This document shows positions 21,875 through 35,000 of a stretch of 64,000 nucleotides of DNA, piece by piece (position 1 is the stretch's first letter; the number at the start of each line of letters is the position of its first letter). The DNA is from Cristatella mucedo (lineage: Eukaryota > Bryozoa > Phylactolaemata > Cristatellidae), in assembly GCA_009760855.2 (NCBI GenBank), contig WPIO01000159.1, positions 249,001 through 313,000 of the forward strand. Reading direction: 5' to 3'. The position numbers and the translations under genes were made by a program. The notes beneath the pieces were generated by a model. The model saw only the letters and a program-made list of their open reading frames with translations, did not search any database and was not told the DNA's origin.

Positions 21875-24800
21875 CTGAAACGGCAGAGCTTGCTGTGCTC
21901 AGCCGCGCTGCGATGCGTGCAAGCGGCGGAGCTGACGACACGATTGCTCAGATCATCCTGCTCCTCCTCCTCGCTGCTGCTGCTGCAACGAATTTTGCAT
22001 CGATGCACGCGACGATCGCTGGGCGCCGCACCACCGCACGCACTGCCCACCGTCTCGCTAGCTCTTCACGCGACCGAAGGACGACTCGCCAAGGAGGCAA
22101 AAGAGGAAAAAAGAGCGCCTGCGGGTGGTGCACGCGATGGACGCGCGCCGCCCTTTACTAGCTACAGCTGACCGCTTCGCGCACAGCTGCTCTCTCATGG
22201 AATGCGGATCTCGGCGCCAGCCGGTGGCCTAGCGCAGGAGCACAGCCGACGACGACTGCAGGAGCGCCCGTCACTTCCTGCCGGCCCCACACACTCACGC
22301 AAGGGCGCACGCACTCGTACGCACTCGCGGCCTCCAGCCGTCTATCTCTACGCAGCTAGCATGCCAAAGTGGGCAAGCTTCGCCAAGCCTATCCCGTCCC
22401 GAGCAGCCACGCTGACCTTCCGAGCGCCAGGGGCATTGCAAGCGCTCTCTTGTGTGCCGAGCAAGCGAGACTCGTGCAACACGGCAGTCAGCATGCTGCC
22501 CGACAAGCATCGACACGGTCGATGGATGCAAGCAAAGCGCACACATGCACAACGCTGCTGGCATCAAGGTGATCGGGATTTTGGGGGCGAAGCGCAGCCG
22601 TGGGACGAGGGCATTGCCAGAAGCCGAGGCAAGATGATACATTGGTGGCGGGGCAGCGGCAGAGGTGACAGCACAAGAAGGCATCGCACACAGACGGATA
22701 GTAGCGTGCAGCCACTAGCTGCCACACAGTGGCTGGGGGATGGGCAAAAACAGCAACTTCCTTAGCAGCAACTCGATCTCTTAAGCGCTAAGCAACTACC
22801 GTGCTAGTGAAGTACAGATGCTGCAAAAGATTAATAGAGAACAAAAGGAAGCAATAGTGGAACGCCTAAAGCCAGCAGGCACTACTAAATATTGATAAGC
22901 TCTGGCTTGGCCAAGGAGTTAAGGTGCTCACTTTTAACGACCGAGGTCGGCCAAGGTGAATGCATTTGATGATCCGAGGTCGTGGGCTCGAACCCTGCGG
23001 CATTCGTAAAATGCCAGGATAAAAATGATGTTCTTTTAAGATGCTATACCGATGAATTATAAGGGAGTTACCTGCACATTAAAAATAGCCTAATAGTGAC
23101 GAATAGCAGACAGAGCAGGACGTTACCGACATATGTAAGATAGCCTAATGGCACCAAATAGCAGACAGCAGTTGAGTGCTAAACGATAATTGTAAATATT
23201 TGCAATCGCAGTGAGTGTGGACACTGACACCACGAGACCGCATGCCACCGCCTGGTCCAGATTGACAGCGCTGATTACCATCTGTGCCCCCTCGAAGGCA
23301 GCACGACGTTTAAGGTTCCCTCACGCTCCAAGTGCCACGTGCCACGATGCACAAAGTGAAAACTGACAGCAGAACGGTTTATTTCGGGATTGAGCTGACA
23401 CGGAAAACGTGCATCCACCAGCAAGACGCGGCGCTAAGAGGAATTCAGACGAGAACAGAGATGGAGTCCGAGTAACGCCATCCTACATCCTCTCGCTCAG
23501 CCTCGCAGCTGCCAATCATCCATGCCGACACCACGGGTCTGCTGTAATGGTTTTTTCGGATTGAGGCGCAGTGACGTGCTCAGTAAGGACCTAAGTTGGA
23601 CGACATCCATGTCACTGACTAAGAACGGAAGAGGCAATGCCGTTTTTGAAAGGAGGCGGGCCCCTGCTGAAAAAGCCAAGCTCTTTTTCTACCCATCTTT
23701 GCATTCACTGCAAGTGCAGCCGCGTGCCGAAACCTCTGCTAGCACTACAATAGTGGCAAGACAAACGCGCTGACCGCTAACGAGCCGCAGGTAAACAGAA
23801 CAGCGCCGCTGCCACAGGATCACTGCCTCGCCGAACGCGCTACACGCGCTCGCAGCTTTCACGCAAAGGCCACGCAACGTGGCAACGCAATCGTCTTCAG
23901 ACGAGCGCACGCACGGCCGACCTGCTGCCACAGCCTTGGGCTCGGGCGGAGATAGTCTCGGGGTCAGCTGAGCGACCGGCGGAGCCGGCTTGGCAGTCAC
24001 GCTGTCCTGGGATTTGGACGTCTGAAGCTGCGCCGGTGGCTGTCTGCTGTTCTGAGCCGACGGCTTCGACGGCAGAGCCGGAGGAGCCGCTGCGGCGGCG
24101 GTAGTGCCGGCAGCAGCAGGAGGCTGCATGCTACCAGCAGCAGCAGCAGTGGCGGGTGAAAACGTTCTGCCGTCTGCCACGTCTGAAAGCATCAAGCTGA
24201 CGTCAGAGGAGCTCGGACCAGCGACATCGCAAACAAACGAGTTGGGCTGCTGCTGCTGCACGACGCGCCCTTTATTTGCAAGTTGGATTGCGCGAGCATA
24301 GACTTACCCTTGGCTGCTGCTGCTACAGGAAGTGGCTTCATGGGACGAGGCTGCAAATGACGCGAGAAAAAAATAAACCAGACAGACTATGCACCAAAAC
24401 AAGTCCAGCGAGGCGGCACTTCGGGATGTAACGAATGCAAGTAGCACTTGCCGACAAGGGGCCAGTGCGATCAACCATCATGCTGCCAGGCACAGCATTG
24501 TTATGCATGGTGATACATTACACTACACGAGTGCGACACTTCGCTAATGCATATGCTCACAAACCATACCAAATAATGTGAGCTGCCATTGGCATACTTT
24601 CCTGTTAAACAACGGTATACTTCGACGATTATAATTCATAGATACCGAGTCACTGCCAAGTGGGGCTCATGCCTGGTCCGAAAATGGTCAAGACGATATA
24701 CAAGAACTACAGCGCATTTATGAGAAGGAAGTAGTGACCACTTGGGCCGGATCAAAGAGTTGTAGGGGCTGACAGAGCAGACCGAGGTTCAACGAAAAAT

Positions 24801-27800
24801 AATGAGTGACTGCAAAGCGTTCCAATTTCTTGTGATTTTCACACAGGTGCAATATGCACGTTTGACGCTCGAACACACAAGGGGGGAGGGAGAAAGAGGC
24901 ATCTTTAGTTAGAACACGACATTGCCAGAGAACGAGCGATGCACAGTCAAGGAAGTCATACCGAGCACATCGCTAAAGAAGCCGACGCGTGGATTTCTCC
25001 TGCATCAATAACGACTTGATTCAAATTAACTGTCCCATTCCTCCGCTTAAAGACCGTTGGCAACAGAAGCTTTAGCTCTGCAGGTCCTAGACTGCGGAAC
25101 TCGCCTCCACAATTCTTACGCAACGACAACTACTCTCCTACTGCCGACTATGGCTCATCCTTTTCAGAGCTGCTACTTCCATGCTACTCAACTGCTCTCC
25201 TGACTCTGCTATGCTTCCCGCTTTCACTTTGTTGCGTGAGACGAAGTTTGTTGGCTACGGAATGCGTACCGAAAGCCGCTTAGGCTGTGAGTGCGCAATA
25301 CAAAACTCTCTTGCGTAACACCCACATGGTCTGTATGCCTTTGTGGAGCTACAGACGAAGATACATTACATTACATTCGGCAGCAGGCTCGGTGAGCAAC
25401 CGATGCTCATCGAGACTGACTGGACGTGGTCTACGTTGGGCTGCAGCCGCCGCCGGAAGGGTAGGAAGCCGGGCGTCGAGCCAACACATCTACGACCTCT
25501 GAACCCTCGAGGCTGAGCTGCACCCTTAGGCAGTGCTGAGCTGGCGAAATGCTCACGGCCAAAAGGGTCGAGGAGGCACCTTGCATTATTATCCCAACTC
25601 GGGATAATTTACTAACGACCGGTTTGCTTAGCTGCTTAGAATGAGTAGGGTTTCTAGGTGCCGCTCTTGGAGTGGCAATGCCTCCGAACGCCGGCTTCGG
25701 AGTCCCCCCACGGTTAAAATCCCTCGTGCAAAGAGAGATCCTTTTGTCAAAGGAAGGCGTGGCAGCAGCCACAAGGACATCGTAGGCACTAAACATCCTG
25801 GTCTTTGGCCCAGATTTAGCCAGGCAGTTTTTTCCTACAAGTCCTGGCAAACATGCACGTCATAGTAAACAGACAAGCGCCTCGTGGTGGTACGGATTCC
25901 AGAAGCATGGCACTCTTTCGTCAATGCAGGAAGAACCCAGAAGTACTCACACGGTATGCAAATAGCGGTCCTGAACAGAACAGCTAATGTGTCCAAACAA
26001 GCATCTAAGGTATTAGGTAGCAACTCGAGAGGCAGACAAATCCGACCGAAGCAACCAGCCACCGGCTAGAAGTTTCTCTTCCTAATGCCTAGAAAGAGAT
26101 TTGAGTTCTCTGAGGGTGCTTTATCAAATGCATTATTACTATTATTATAATTATAATTAATTAGAAATTCTAAAACGTATGGAGGCTCAACGATTGACCA
26201 TTTCTCTTAAGGAGAGAACCTGAATGTGACCTGCGGGCAGAACAGTATCCGGAGAGCTTCGACAAGCACCGACTTTGCTATGGAGTCTCCCTATGGCGAT
26301 GGAGCCCCCCCCCCCCCCGATGCCGAGATTTTGTGATGCTTTGTTAGGCAGCCGAGATAACTCACGGAAAATACATGGGGGGAGGGCGAGCGCACACTCA
26401 CAACTGCACAACTGCTGTGTGTAGGCAATGCAGGAGACGCACAACCCAAGCCACCGGGTACGTACTGGAGGCGTGTCATCTGACGGTATCAGTTCGACGA
26501 AATTGTCTGGGAACACGCCGACTTTACCATTGAGCTCGCCTTTCCACCAACCAGGGTCCTCCAAGTTCTGGTCGAGGACTGTAACAATGGCACCTTCCTC
26601 CAAGTTTAGCTCGTCCTCGTTCTCTGCCTCATAGATGTACAACACCCGAGCTGTAACGCAAACCCGCATCGCTGATCGGCTCGACGAGCTAAGCACAGAG
26701 CCAACGAACAATGCCGCCGTAGTGGCGACACTATTCGATCCAAGTTTCCAAGCGGGGAGCCACGAACGACTGAATGCAGACGCATCAACATCACACGGCA
26801 AAACTAACACCAAAAAAGCAACTTGCAACCTCGCCGGTAACAAGCACAGCGACGAACGAAGCGCTAACAAGCAAACCGAGACAGAATGGAGGAAATTGTC
26901 TCAAGAATAAACAGCAACTCACCTATCACACAGCACTCTAAGCAAACACCGGAGTCAGGGGCATGGCTAGCAGCACGAAACACCCTTAACAAGTTTCATC
27001 AGAACAATCTACTGGCTTGGTCTTCAGAAAGATTACCCTTGTCTGCTTCGAGCTAATGTCAAAGCAAGGTAACACGAGAGTACTAGCTCAAGACATCACG
27101 CGTGCTGCTTCCATTGCTTAGTTTGAGTGATAATCGATATTTTTTTTGCTTAAACAAAACAAGTCGGCGACCAGTGAGAACGCAGGACGATAAAGGAGTC
27201 CAATGCCGATCGAAAGAAGCAACATAAAACAACCAGAGAACATTAGACACCGTGCCGCCAAGTTCAGTCGGGGCATCGGTGGCTTAACTAGCACAGAGAA
27301 ATAGCTAACCGAAGCTCTTCCAGCGGTGTCCTGGTCGCTACTGCTGGATATGCGCTCAGCTAAACAGCAAAGGTACCGGCAGCTATTCTTCAATGCCAGG
27401 CTGTGCAATCGGGTGTCGAACTTAAGCATCAATCACAAACTCGCCAGCGTTGCACCACGTTCGTCAGTGAATAGGAGCTGGGAGTTTCTGCTCCGATGTC
27501 ACACGCACGCACACATATACAAGCCTTTCGAGCTGCGACTTAGTCGCGATGGCACACGATGTTGAAGCGCCGATGCAGCAACTGCAACCGCAAGTAAGAG
27601 CTGCGCCTGCCGCCGGGCAGGAGAAGGGCAGGAAGATACGTAGCTTCCGGCAAACGCGCCGGTGACGCCCAATTTTCGACGCTGCTCGCGGGTTGTGTTG
27701 CACTAATTTCATGTCCGGCTTCCGGAGGCTGGCAGCAGCTGGCGAGCGCAGGCGCTTGGCTGGCCTCAGTAGGACCTCGGCGACCTGCCACGAGCCCTGC

Positions 27801-30800
27801 GCCGCCGCCGTCCACCACTCCAGCAGAAGGATGGCGACTCGAGTTGTTTTCGTTTGCATTGTTGTCGAAGGCAGACGGCCTGCCGCCTGCATGCTGGCCG
27901 AGTGCAGAGTCGGAAACAGACGCCGAAGGAGCACCTGCACGCTGTTGCACTACCTCGTCGGCCGGCTCTGCCTGCGTCTCGGCGGATGCTGCTCGCACGG
28001 CTGCCGCCTTTGCCTCCTCGTCGACAGCTGAGTCGGAGCTTGAAGGAGAGGGCACGAGGTCGATGTAGCCTATCGCTTCCGACGAGTGCAACAGCTCAAC
28101 CGCTTCGACACTGTAGTCGGCCTGCTTGCTCTTCGAGCCATCATCGACGAGTGCCAGCCGACGCTCTCCTTCGGCGGTGGCGGCGAGAGCGGCACCGACT
28201 GTAGCCCGATCTGCAGATCCACTCGAAACGTCCGCCGCTGGGAGCGAGGCCTCGGAGCGAGCCTCGCGGGACGACGCAGTGGCGGCAGGAGCATAGGAGC
28301 AGGCTGGCGGCGAGCGGCTGCGGTTCCCGGCCATCGCCGCTGCGGCACGTCCGGCGGCCGCTGCTTCTGCTTGCTCGTTCGGCCGCCGGAGAGCGCCACG
28401 ATCGACGCTGGCGCAAGGTAGCGAGCGACTGGTGGCAAACGGCTGCTCCTGGGCCACGTTAGTAGCCACGTCCGCATCGCAGGGCAGCTGGCTGAGCACC
28501 ATCTGGACCTTGCCACCGTGGACTGGCCTCTCGCGGGAGCTCTTTTTACTGCGGCGGCGTCTCTTGAACAGCTGCAGTATCTTCTGTTTCAGCGACTTTC
28601 GGTCTTTGGGCTTCTTGGGCGACGGTGAGCGCCTGCGCTCGACCGGCAACGCGGCAATGCACTCGGCATTGCAGCGGGATACGAGACCCGGGCTCGATGG
28701 TCGGTCTGCGTGCGCCACTGCCGCTTCGGAGAAGGAGAGATCACGCTGCTGCCAACCGGGCGCACATTCCGGGGCAGCAGCAGCGGGGGCAGCAGCAGCA
28801 GCAGCGAGGGCTGCGTACGCCACACCGCTAGTTCCTCTCCTGCACGCACCGGCGTCAACATCAGCTCGTCCTTGCCAGGCAGCCGAGTGTGGTAGTCGAG
28901 GGGAGCCAAAGCTTCGACCGAAGGACCCTGCCTGCCGACTGCCGGGCACATCACGGTCGTATCGGTCGCGCAATTGCGCCACGAGCCGCCGACCGCCGTA
29001 GCTCAAGGCGACACCGCCCGAGCCGTCCGGAAGCGAGCGGCAATGCTCGGTGCCGGCGATTTCGGTGGCATTCCGGAAGAAGCCCTCGGTGTCGCGGCTG
29101 CTGCCTCCACCCAGGTGATTAGCATCGGTCGAGCAGCGGTCGGCACCGACGTCGCCCACGAACCTCGTGTCTTCCGCAAAGCTGACACACTTGCTCGGGC
29201 TACCATCCACGCGGCACGAGTCCACTGTGGCAGCACACGTGACACCTGCGCCGCTTGCCTCGGCTATGTAGGACGCTGCTCCCGCACGGCCACGTTGCGA
29301 CTGCTGCACGCTCCACCGGTCCCAGGCGAGCAGCCGCTGCCTCTGGCCAGAGGCAGCGGCTGCTGCATCGGGAGCTCCTCCGTGACCGCCGCACTCGGCC
29401 GAAGCGGTGCAGGAGGCACTGGCGGCACTGGCTCGATTTGCTCTCAGGTCGGCGGCCATCTTCCACGACGTCAAACGAACAGCATTCGCCGCCCCATCGC
29501 TCCTTTGATCTCGCGAGCCTTTCTCCGAGCTGGCGGCAGCAGGAGCGTCGGCATCCTTCGAAGCGTCACTCTCGGCAGTCCGGCAGGCGCTGCACGCTTC
29601 TTCTGTGGCCACGCCGCCACCGCAAGCACATCCGGCGAGCTCGCGCGCAAAATTCACCGGATCGGTCGCCTGGACGACGACGCCGCCGTCACGCCTCACT
29701 TCGGCAGGTTCGTGCACTGTTGCTGCCGAAGGCGTCGGCGAAGGAGTGGAAGGCAGCTCAAGCGTCTTTGGACGAGCGCCGTGCACGCTCGGCGGCTGCG
29801 CGCCAGCGGCATCTTGCAGGAGAAGGCGCTCTAGGAGGCGTGCACTGACGCGTGCTATACAACGGCCATGTTCGGCGGAGGGGCTTCCCGTTCTCCCGCC
29901 GCCTACTCTCTCGTTGCCCACAGCCTCGGACTCGAGAGGCTTCTCGGGGAGCCGAGCGACTCGATCGTCGGATTTCACAGCGATGATTGCATCATTGCTA
30001 GCTATGGGCAGCTTGCCGTCTCGATTTCGCAGAAGATGCTCACCAGGTTCGCCGCCTAGGAGTAGCCGCGCTGAGGCCGGCTGCCCAAAGCTCGAGGGAC
30101 CGCACGCCGTGCATGCGACGGCCACGGTGTCACTCCTCAGCGAGAGCAACAGGCATTCGACCGACTTGTCTGCAACGGCTGCTGCCGTCCCGGAATGACG
30201 CGTCTGCGTTGCTGCCGCCGAGCCTCGAAGCTCTACGGTCGGAGGGCCGCAAGCGGCGTCGGCGGCTGAAGCCTCGGAAGCGGCGCTGCGCCCGACGACC
30301 TCACTATCGGGCATAGCAAAGCAGGCACGGCTATCTTCGGCGGAGGTGCCAGTGGTCGGGTCGGACAGGCATTTGTCCGTGGCATCGCCATCATCAACTG
30401 CCCGCCTGGTTCCGAGCTGTTGAGCTGCTGCTTCGATCTGAAACACGGCAGAAGCCCTGCTGGCAGCATCCGACCCGGCTGCTGCGGTTCTCCTCACTGT
30501 GCCAGCCGCTGACGCCCTTTTCTCACGCTTTTTCTCGTTCTTTCGTTTTCGCCTGGCAGACCGGGAGGCAGACCGGCTCTTCTTTCGAGACGAAGATAGA
30601 GGCAGAGCAATACTCACGCAGCCAGACACGGGAGCCACGGTCGATGAACCGGAAGTCGGCAAGGCACGAGACGGGCGCTGACGCACCTGCAACTCTGCCG
30701 AGGCACCCTCTCCAACCACAGCAGCAGCGCTTGCCGGATCCACGCCTTTCCGCAGGTCACAAGCCGAGGATGCCGACAAAGTGTCACTGTCCGGCGTCCC

Positions 30801-31972
30801 GACGTCATGGCGCAAGCTCTGATTTCCGGCACCGACGGAAATAAGCGACAGCATGCCGTCCTCCACCTTGCTCAGGGTATCGTCGGTCGCAGTGGCAATG
30901 CTGCTGCTGCTGCTTCGTTCCGACGAAGGTGTCGCCTGGCTTAGTCGCTCCACGGTGCCACGTGCAGGAACTCGTGGCGCCGAGTTCTGCCGCTGCTGCC
31001 GAGACGGTAGCGCCGCCACGAGTGCACTCCCCTTGGCAGGCACGCCGGGTTCGGTCACGGCTTCGCTACAGCAGTGGCCACCCGCCAATGGCCTTGCGTC
31101 GTCCACCAGCGGGCTGCCGTTATCACTCTCTCCTCTGGGCACACGATGAGACACCCTGGCGGCCTGAATGGGACCATGCTCGGCCATGAGCTTAGCAAGC
31201 ATCTCTACGACCTCCAAGTGAGCCAAGCACTCGTTGCTAGACAGCGCGGGGAGCTGTCGCTCGGCGGCATAAGCAGCCACACCATCATCGTCCACCACAA
31301 CTGGCTTCGAGTCGGCTCGAGCTGCTGGCTTCTTGCCGCCGGCCGTGCTTCGACCAGCAGACGCCGCTGCCGTCACGGCCGTGTCGTGGGCAGCTCTGCC
31401 GGCGGGAGCACGAACACCCGGCGTGCACTTCGAGGGCGGCGAGGCAGTGTCCGCTCTAGCGGCCTTGACTCTTGATATCTTGGCGGTGACAGCTACGCTC
31501 TTCGGCAAGGATGCCTGAGGCGCTGAATGCGATGGTGCAGCATCGGCAGTGACGCTGCTGTTGCCGCTCGTTGCCAGGGCAGCAGACGGCCGCCAGGTGC
31601 TAGTCGTGCACAGAGTCACGCTGCCGATTGACGGCGCAGCTGGCCGGCCGAGCTCGCGGCCCAGCAGACCGTCACACTGGCCCGGGCCAGCCTTGTCGGG
31701 CCTCGAAGTGGTGGCGGCCACCGTCGAGCGCAGCTGCTGGCGGGCAAGAGCCGCCTGGGCAGCGGCCTGGGCTATCGCCGCCAGCGGTACGGTGGTGTGC
31801 TTCGGCTGTGACGGCAGCTTGGCCATGTGAACTGCCGCTCCCGCCGGAGACGACGCGGTGGCAGCCGAATGCTTAGTGATAGCAGCCGCAGCAGCGGAGC
31901 TACGAAGTGCTGCTGCTGCAAGGAAAGAGAGAGAGCCAGACGGACACGCAGAGAGCCAGACAGACCAACAGA

Positions 31973-32067
<95 letters not shown>

Positions 32068-35000
32068 GTGGCAGCGACCGGCTTGGAAACCTTGGCCAGT
32101 AGCCACCGCCGGCACGGGCGTCTAGGCAGGAGGCGAGCAAACAAAGAGACCCTAGCCGCTCCGCTCACCTTTCTTCTTGGCCGCTCCGGCGACAGGCTCG
32201 GACAGCACGGCTCCCCCAGAGCCCGACCGAGCAAGAGAAGCAGCAGCGGGCCCCTGCGGCTGGGGGGCAGGTGGTTGGACCTTGACGCTGGCTACTGGCA
32301 CCGAAGGCTGCAGGGCGCCACCGCTCTGGAAGCCTGCATGGCCGGCAACGGAGGGCGTGTCTCTGGAAGCCGGAGCCTGCAAAGTTAAATGAAAAAACCT
32401 GACGGCCCCGTCCAATAGAGCCCCGAGGGGGCAGCAGCATTCGGAAGGGGGAGGGGGCAGCGGCAGAGATGACTGCGTCCGGGACGTGGCCATAGGAGTG
32501 GTAATGAGAAAGTCTGGCGAGAAGTCGCGGGATCGGCTAACCAGAGGGTGCAGCCGGCTACGAATGGCTGACTCAACCTAAGTAGAGGCTGGCCGCATTC
32601 GTACGGCAGCCGACCGAGTCCTAGAGGCTAACACTCCTGCTTGCAAGACAACACATGATTGCTTGCCGAAAGACTCGGTACCCACGAGCTCGGTCGTGAG
32701 GTGCAAGTATTCTACCCCTAGGCTAAGGCTCGATGGCAACCAAGGTCAAGGCTCAGCCATCGGGTCAAAGAATTCAAGTCTCATTGAAAGGTTTTGGATA
32801 CGCCAGCATCTACAGCCAAGGAATCGATTCAAACAGCAAGTTAGAACCCGGGCAGAGGTCAGTTTGATGAACTGAAAAAAGTAAGGCCTCTTGTCTGACG
32901 TCTTGGAGGCAATGAAGAGTAAAAGCTAAAGCCCTTTCATCACGTCGAGGCAAGCCGATTTATCGCGACAAAATCAGCCCGACTTTTGCAAAGAGTGAAT
33001 TGCCAAATGCTCAAAATGCAACTGGAAAAGACTAGCAACTAAGCGCTGCTGACAAACGCAGTGCAAACAGGAAATCCCAGATCAGAACTCGTGAGCACCT
33101 TGGCGGGATTCTCTCTTCCTGGTTTCAGCTGTATGTGGCCTCCTTTGAAAATGTCGCCATAGCCCATACCACCGGATGCTTTCTTCCCTGAAGACTCGAT
33201 CGGATTCGACGGCACATCCTCTTCGACTTCACATAGAAAAAAGGCATTGAATGCTTTTAATACCCAGTGAAGTGCAGAACAGTGACTCAAGCGAGTCCCA
33301 ACAACACCTTGGCAGTGACTACAAGCACTACACAAACACACGGAAAACGCTTTAAGGCAGCCTCCCCCCCTGAATTGCATACACGAGAATGGCATTCGCT
33401 TAGGCAGGAAAAAAAGCAGTGAGCAAAACGCATCGCTTTCATTGACTGAGAGCGTGACATTTCAACATCATTCACAACGAGGCACATATACACAAATTGC
33501 CAAGATTTGGACACACTTAGCCAGGCTACAGCAGCCAATAAGCTGGTCCTAGCATTTGTGACGTCGAGTTTTGCCTTCCGAAACTCACCAGTCACAGGTC
33601 TTCTTGCCAGAGCAACACGACCCCTGAAGTTAATGCAAAAGTCGGCAGCAAGCTTTGCCCGAAGTGAACGTCGAAACTGCCACATTAAACCCTTTCTCAC
33701 CGACCTGCACTGGCTCCCCATTAAAGGAACGTACCGACTTCAAGGTTCTGTTCTCCTTCAGAACTCTTTCTTTCTCTAACCCTGGCCTACCTATAACTGG
33801 TGATCAGAAATAATCACGATTTCCATCGCACCAGCAGCTTCTCCGACTGGTCGTTTGGTTGCACCGTTTAGAGAACCTCGAATTCACTTGAGACCGCACC
33901 TTCAGCTCCTGCAATTTCTCAAAAATTGGAACGCACTACTGACTGATATCACATCATGTGCTGACTTAATAATGACATTTAAACCAGCAGCTTAAAACCT
34001 ACATAGTCTTAACAGTATTTGCCACAGCCATGTGAATTTTCCTGTGCACTCGAGGAGTGTACTGAAATTGTGCATGCCATTCCTCATTTCTGGCATACGA
34101 AAAGGGCCTAGAATGAGATACGAGTTCTCATAGGGTGCTAAATACATGCATTACTATTCACACTCCATGTGGATATACAAAATGAGGCCTACAGCCTACA
34201 TCAAATTTTATACTCCAATGGCGTTGAAAGGGGTTTTGAGAGAGTAAAGGTTCATCCCTTCCAGTGGGGGCCTCACATCTACGAAGAACAACCAGCCATC
34301 GCCAGTAGTCACTGCATCAGGGTGAGTGGCTGGAACAGCACAGCAGCCCCACTTTGGTGCTGCCCACCGATTTGTCCCTACACAACATCTTTCACTTAGC
34401 GGGATCATTCACGCATGATAAGCAGCTTCCTGGCCGCTAGCCGGTTACTTACAAAAACTTACTTTGTAGTAAAACGAAAGCATTCAGAGCACTCCTTCAT
34501 CTAGTTTTGTTTTGCTGTAGGGGCAATACTTATAAACAGAGTCTCACGCAAGCACGCACGTGCGCGCACACACGCACGCACGCACACACACACACACACA
34601 CACATAGCTCCCTGATGAGTGCCTGCATCACATTTAATAACATCGTGTAATCAATCTTACGGATATGATTTTGAAGAGTGTTTCTTTACTATGAGGCCAA
34701 AAACCTAACCAAGGCGAGAAATGCTATTGGCAGCTTAAAGATCTTAAAAATACCTTGCTTCAGACAATGTTGCAAATTCGGCCATCTGCTCTGCCACTAG
34801 AAGATAGGCCCATTTGAACTTTTCCAGCTCAATCTCTCAGTTAGCACAATGCTTTTTGCAGTACCATTAAGTGACAAAAAAGAACCACTAACTCTTAATT
34901 AAAATAGCCCTGAAACGACCCTGCTAGTTTTTTTTTTATTTAGGGCAGACATGCAGCCCAAGGTATTACAAGTACTCATAATTGTGGTGCTGACAAGCTG

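Noticed and set aside
29700-29830. Capping-protein-interaction motif of CD2AP/CIN85 in the giant exon
   Set aside because: The stretch [15 protein letters not shown] has RPK but the spacing of His, Thr and the distal Pro does not fit the known pattern.
28974-29834. Long plus-strand frames (up to 286 codons) opposite the giant exon
   Set aside because: Several overlap in different frames, all explained as the complement of a GC-rich minus-strand reading frame; no splice or homology support.
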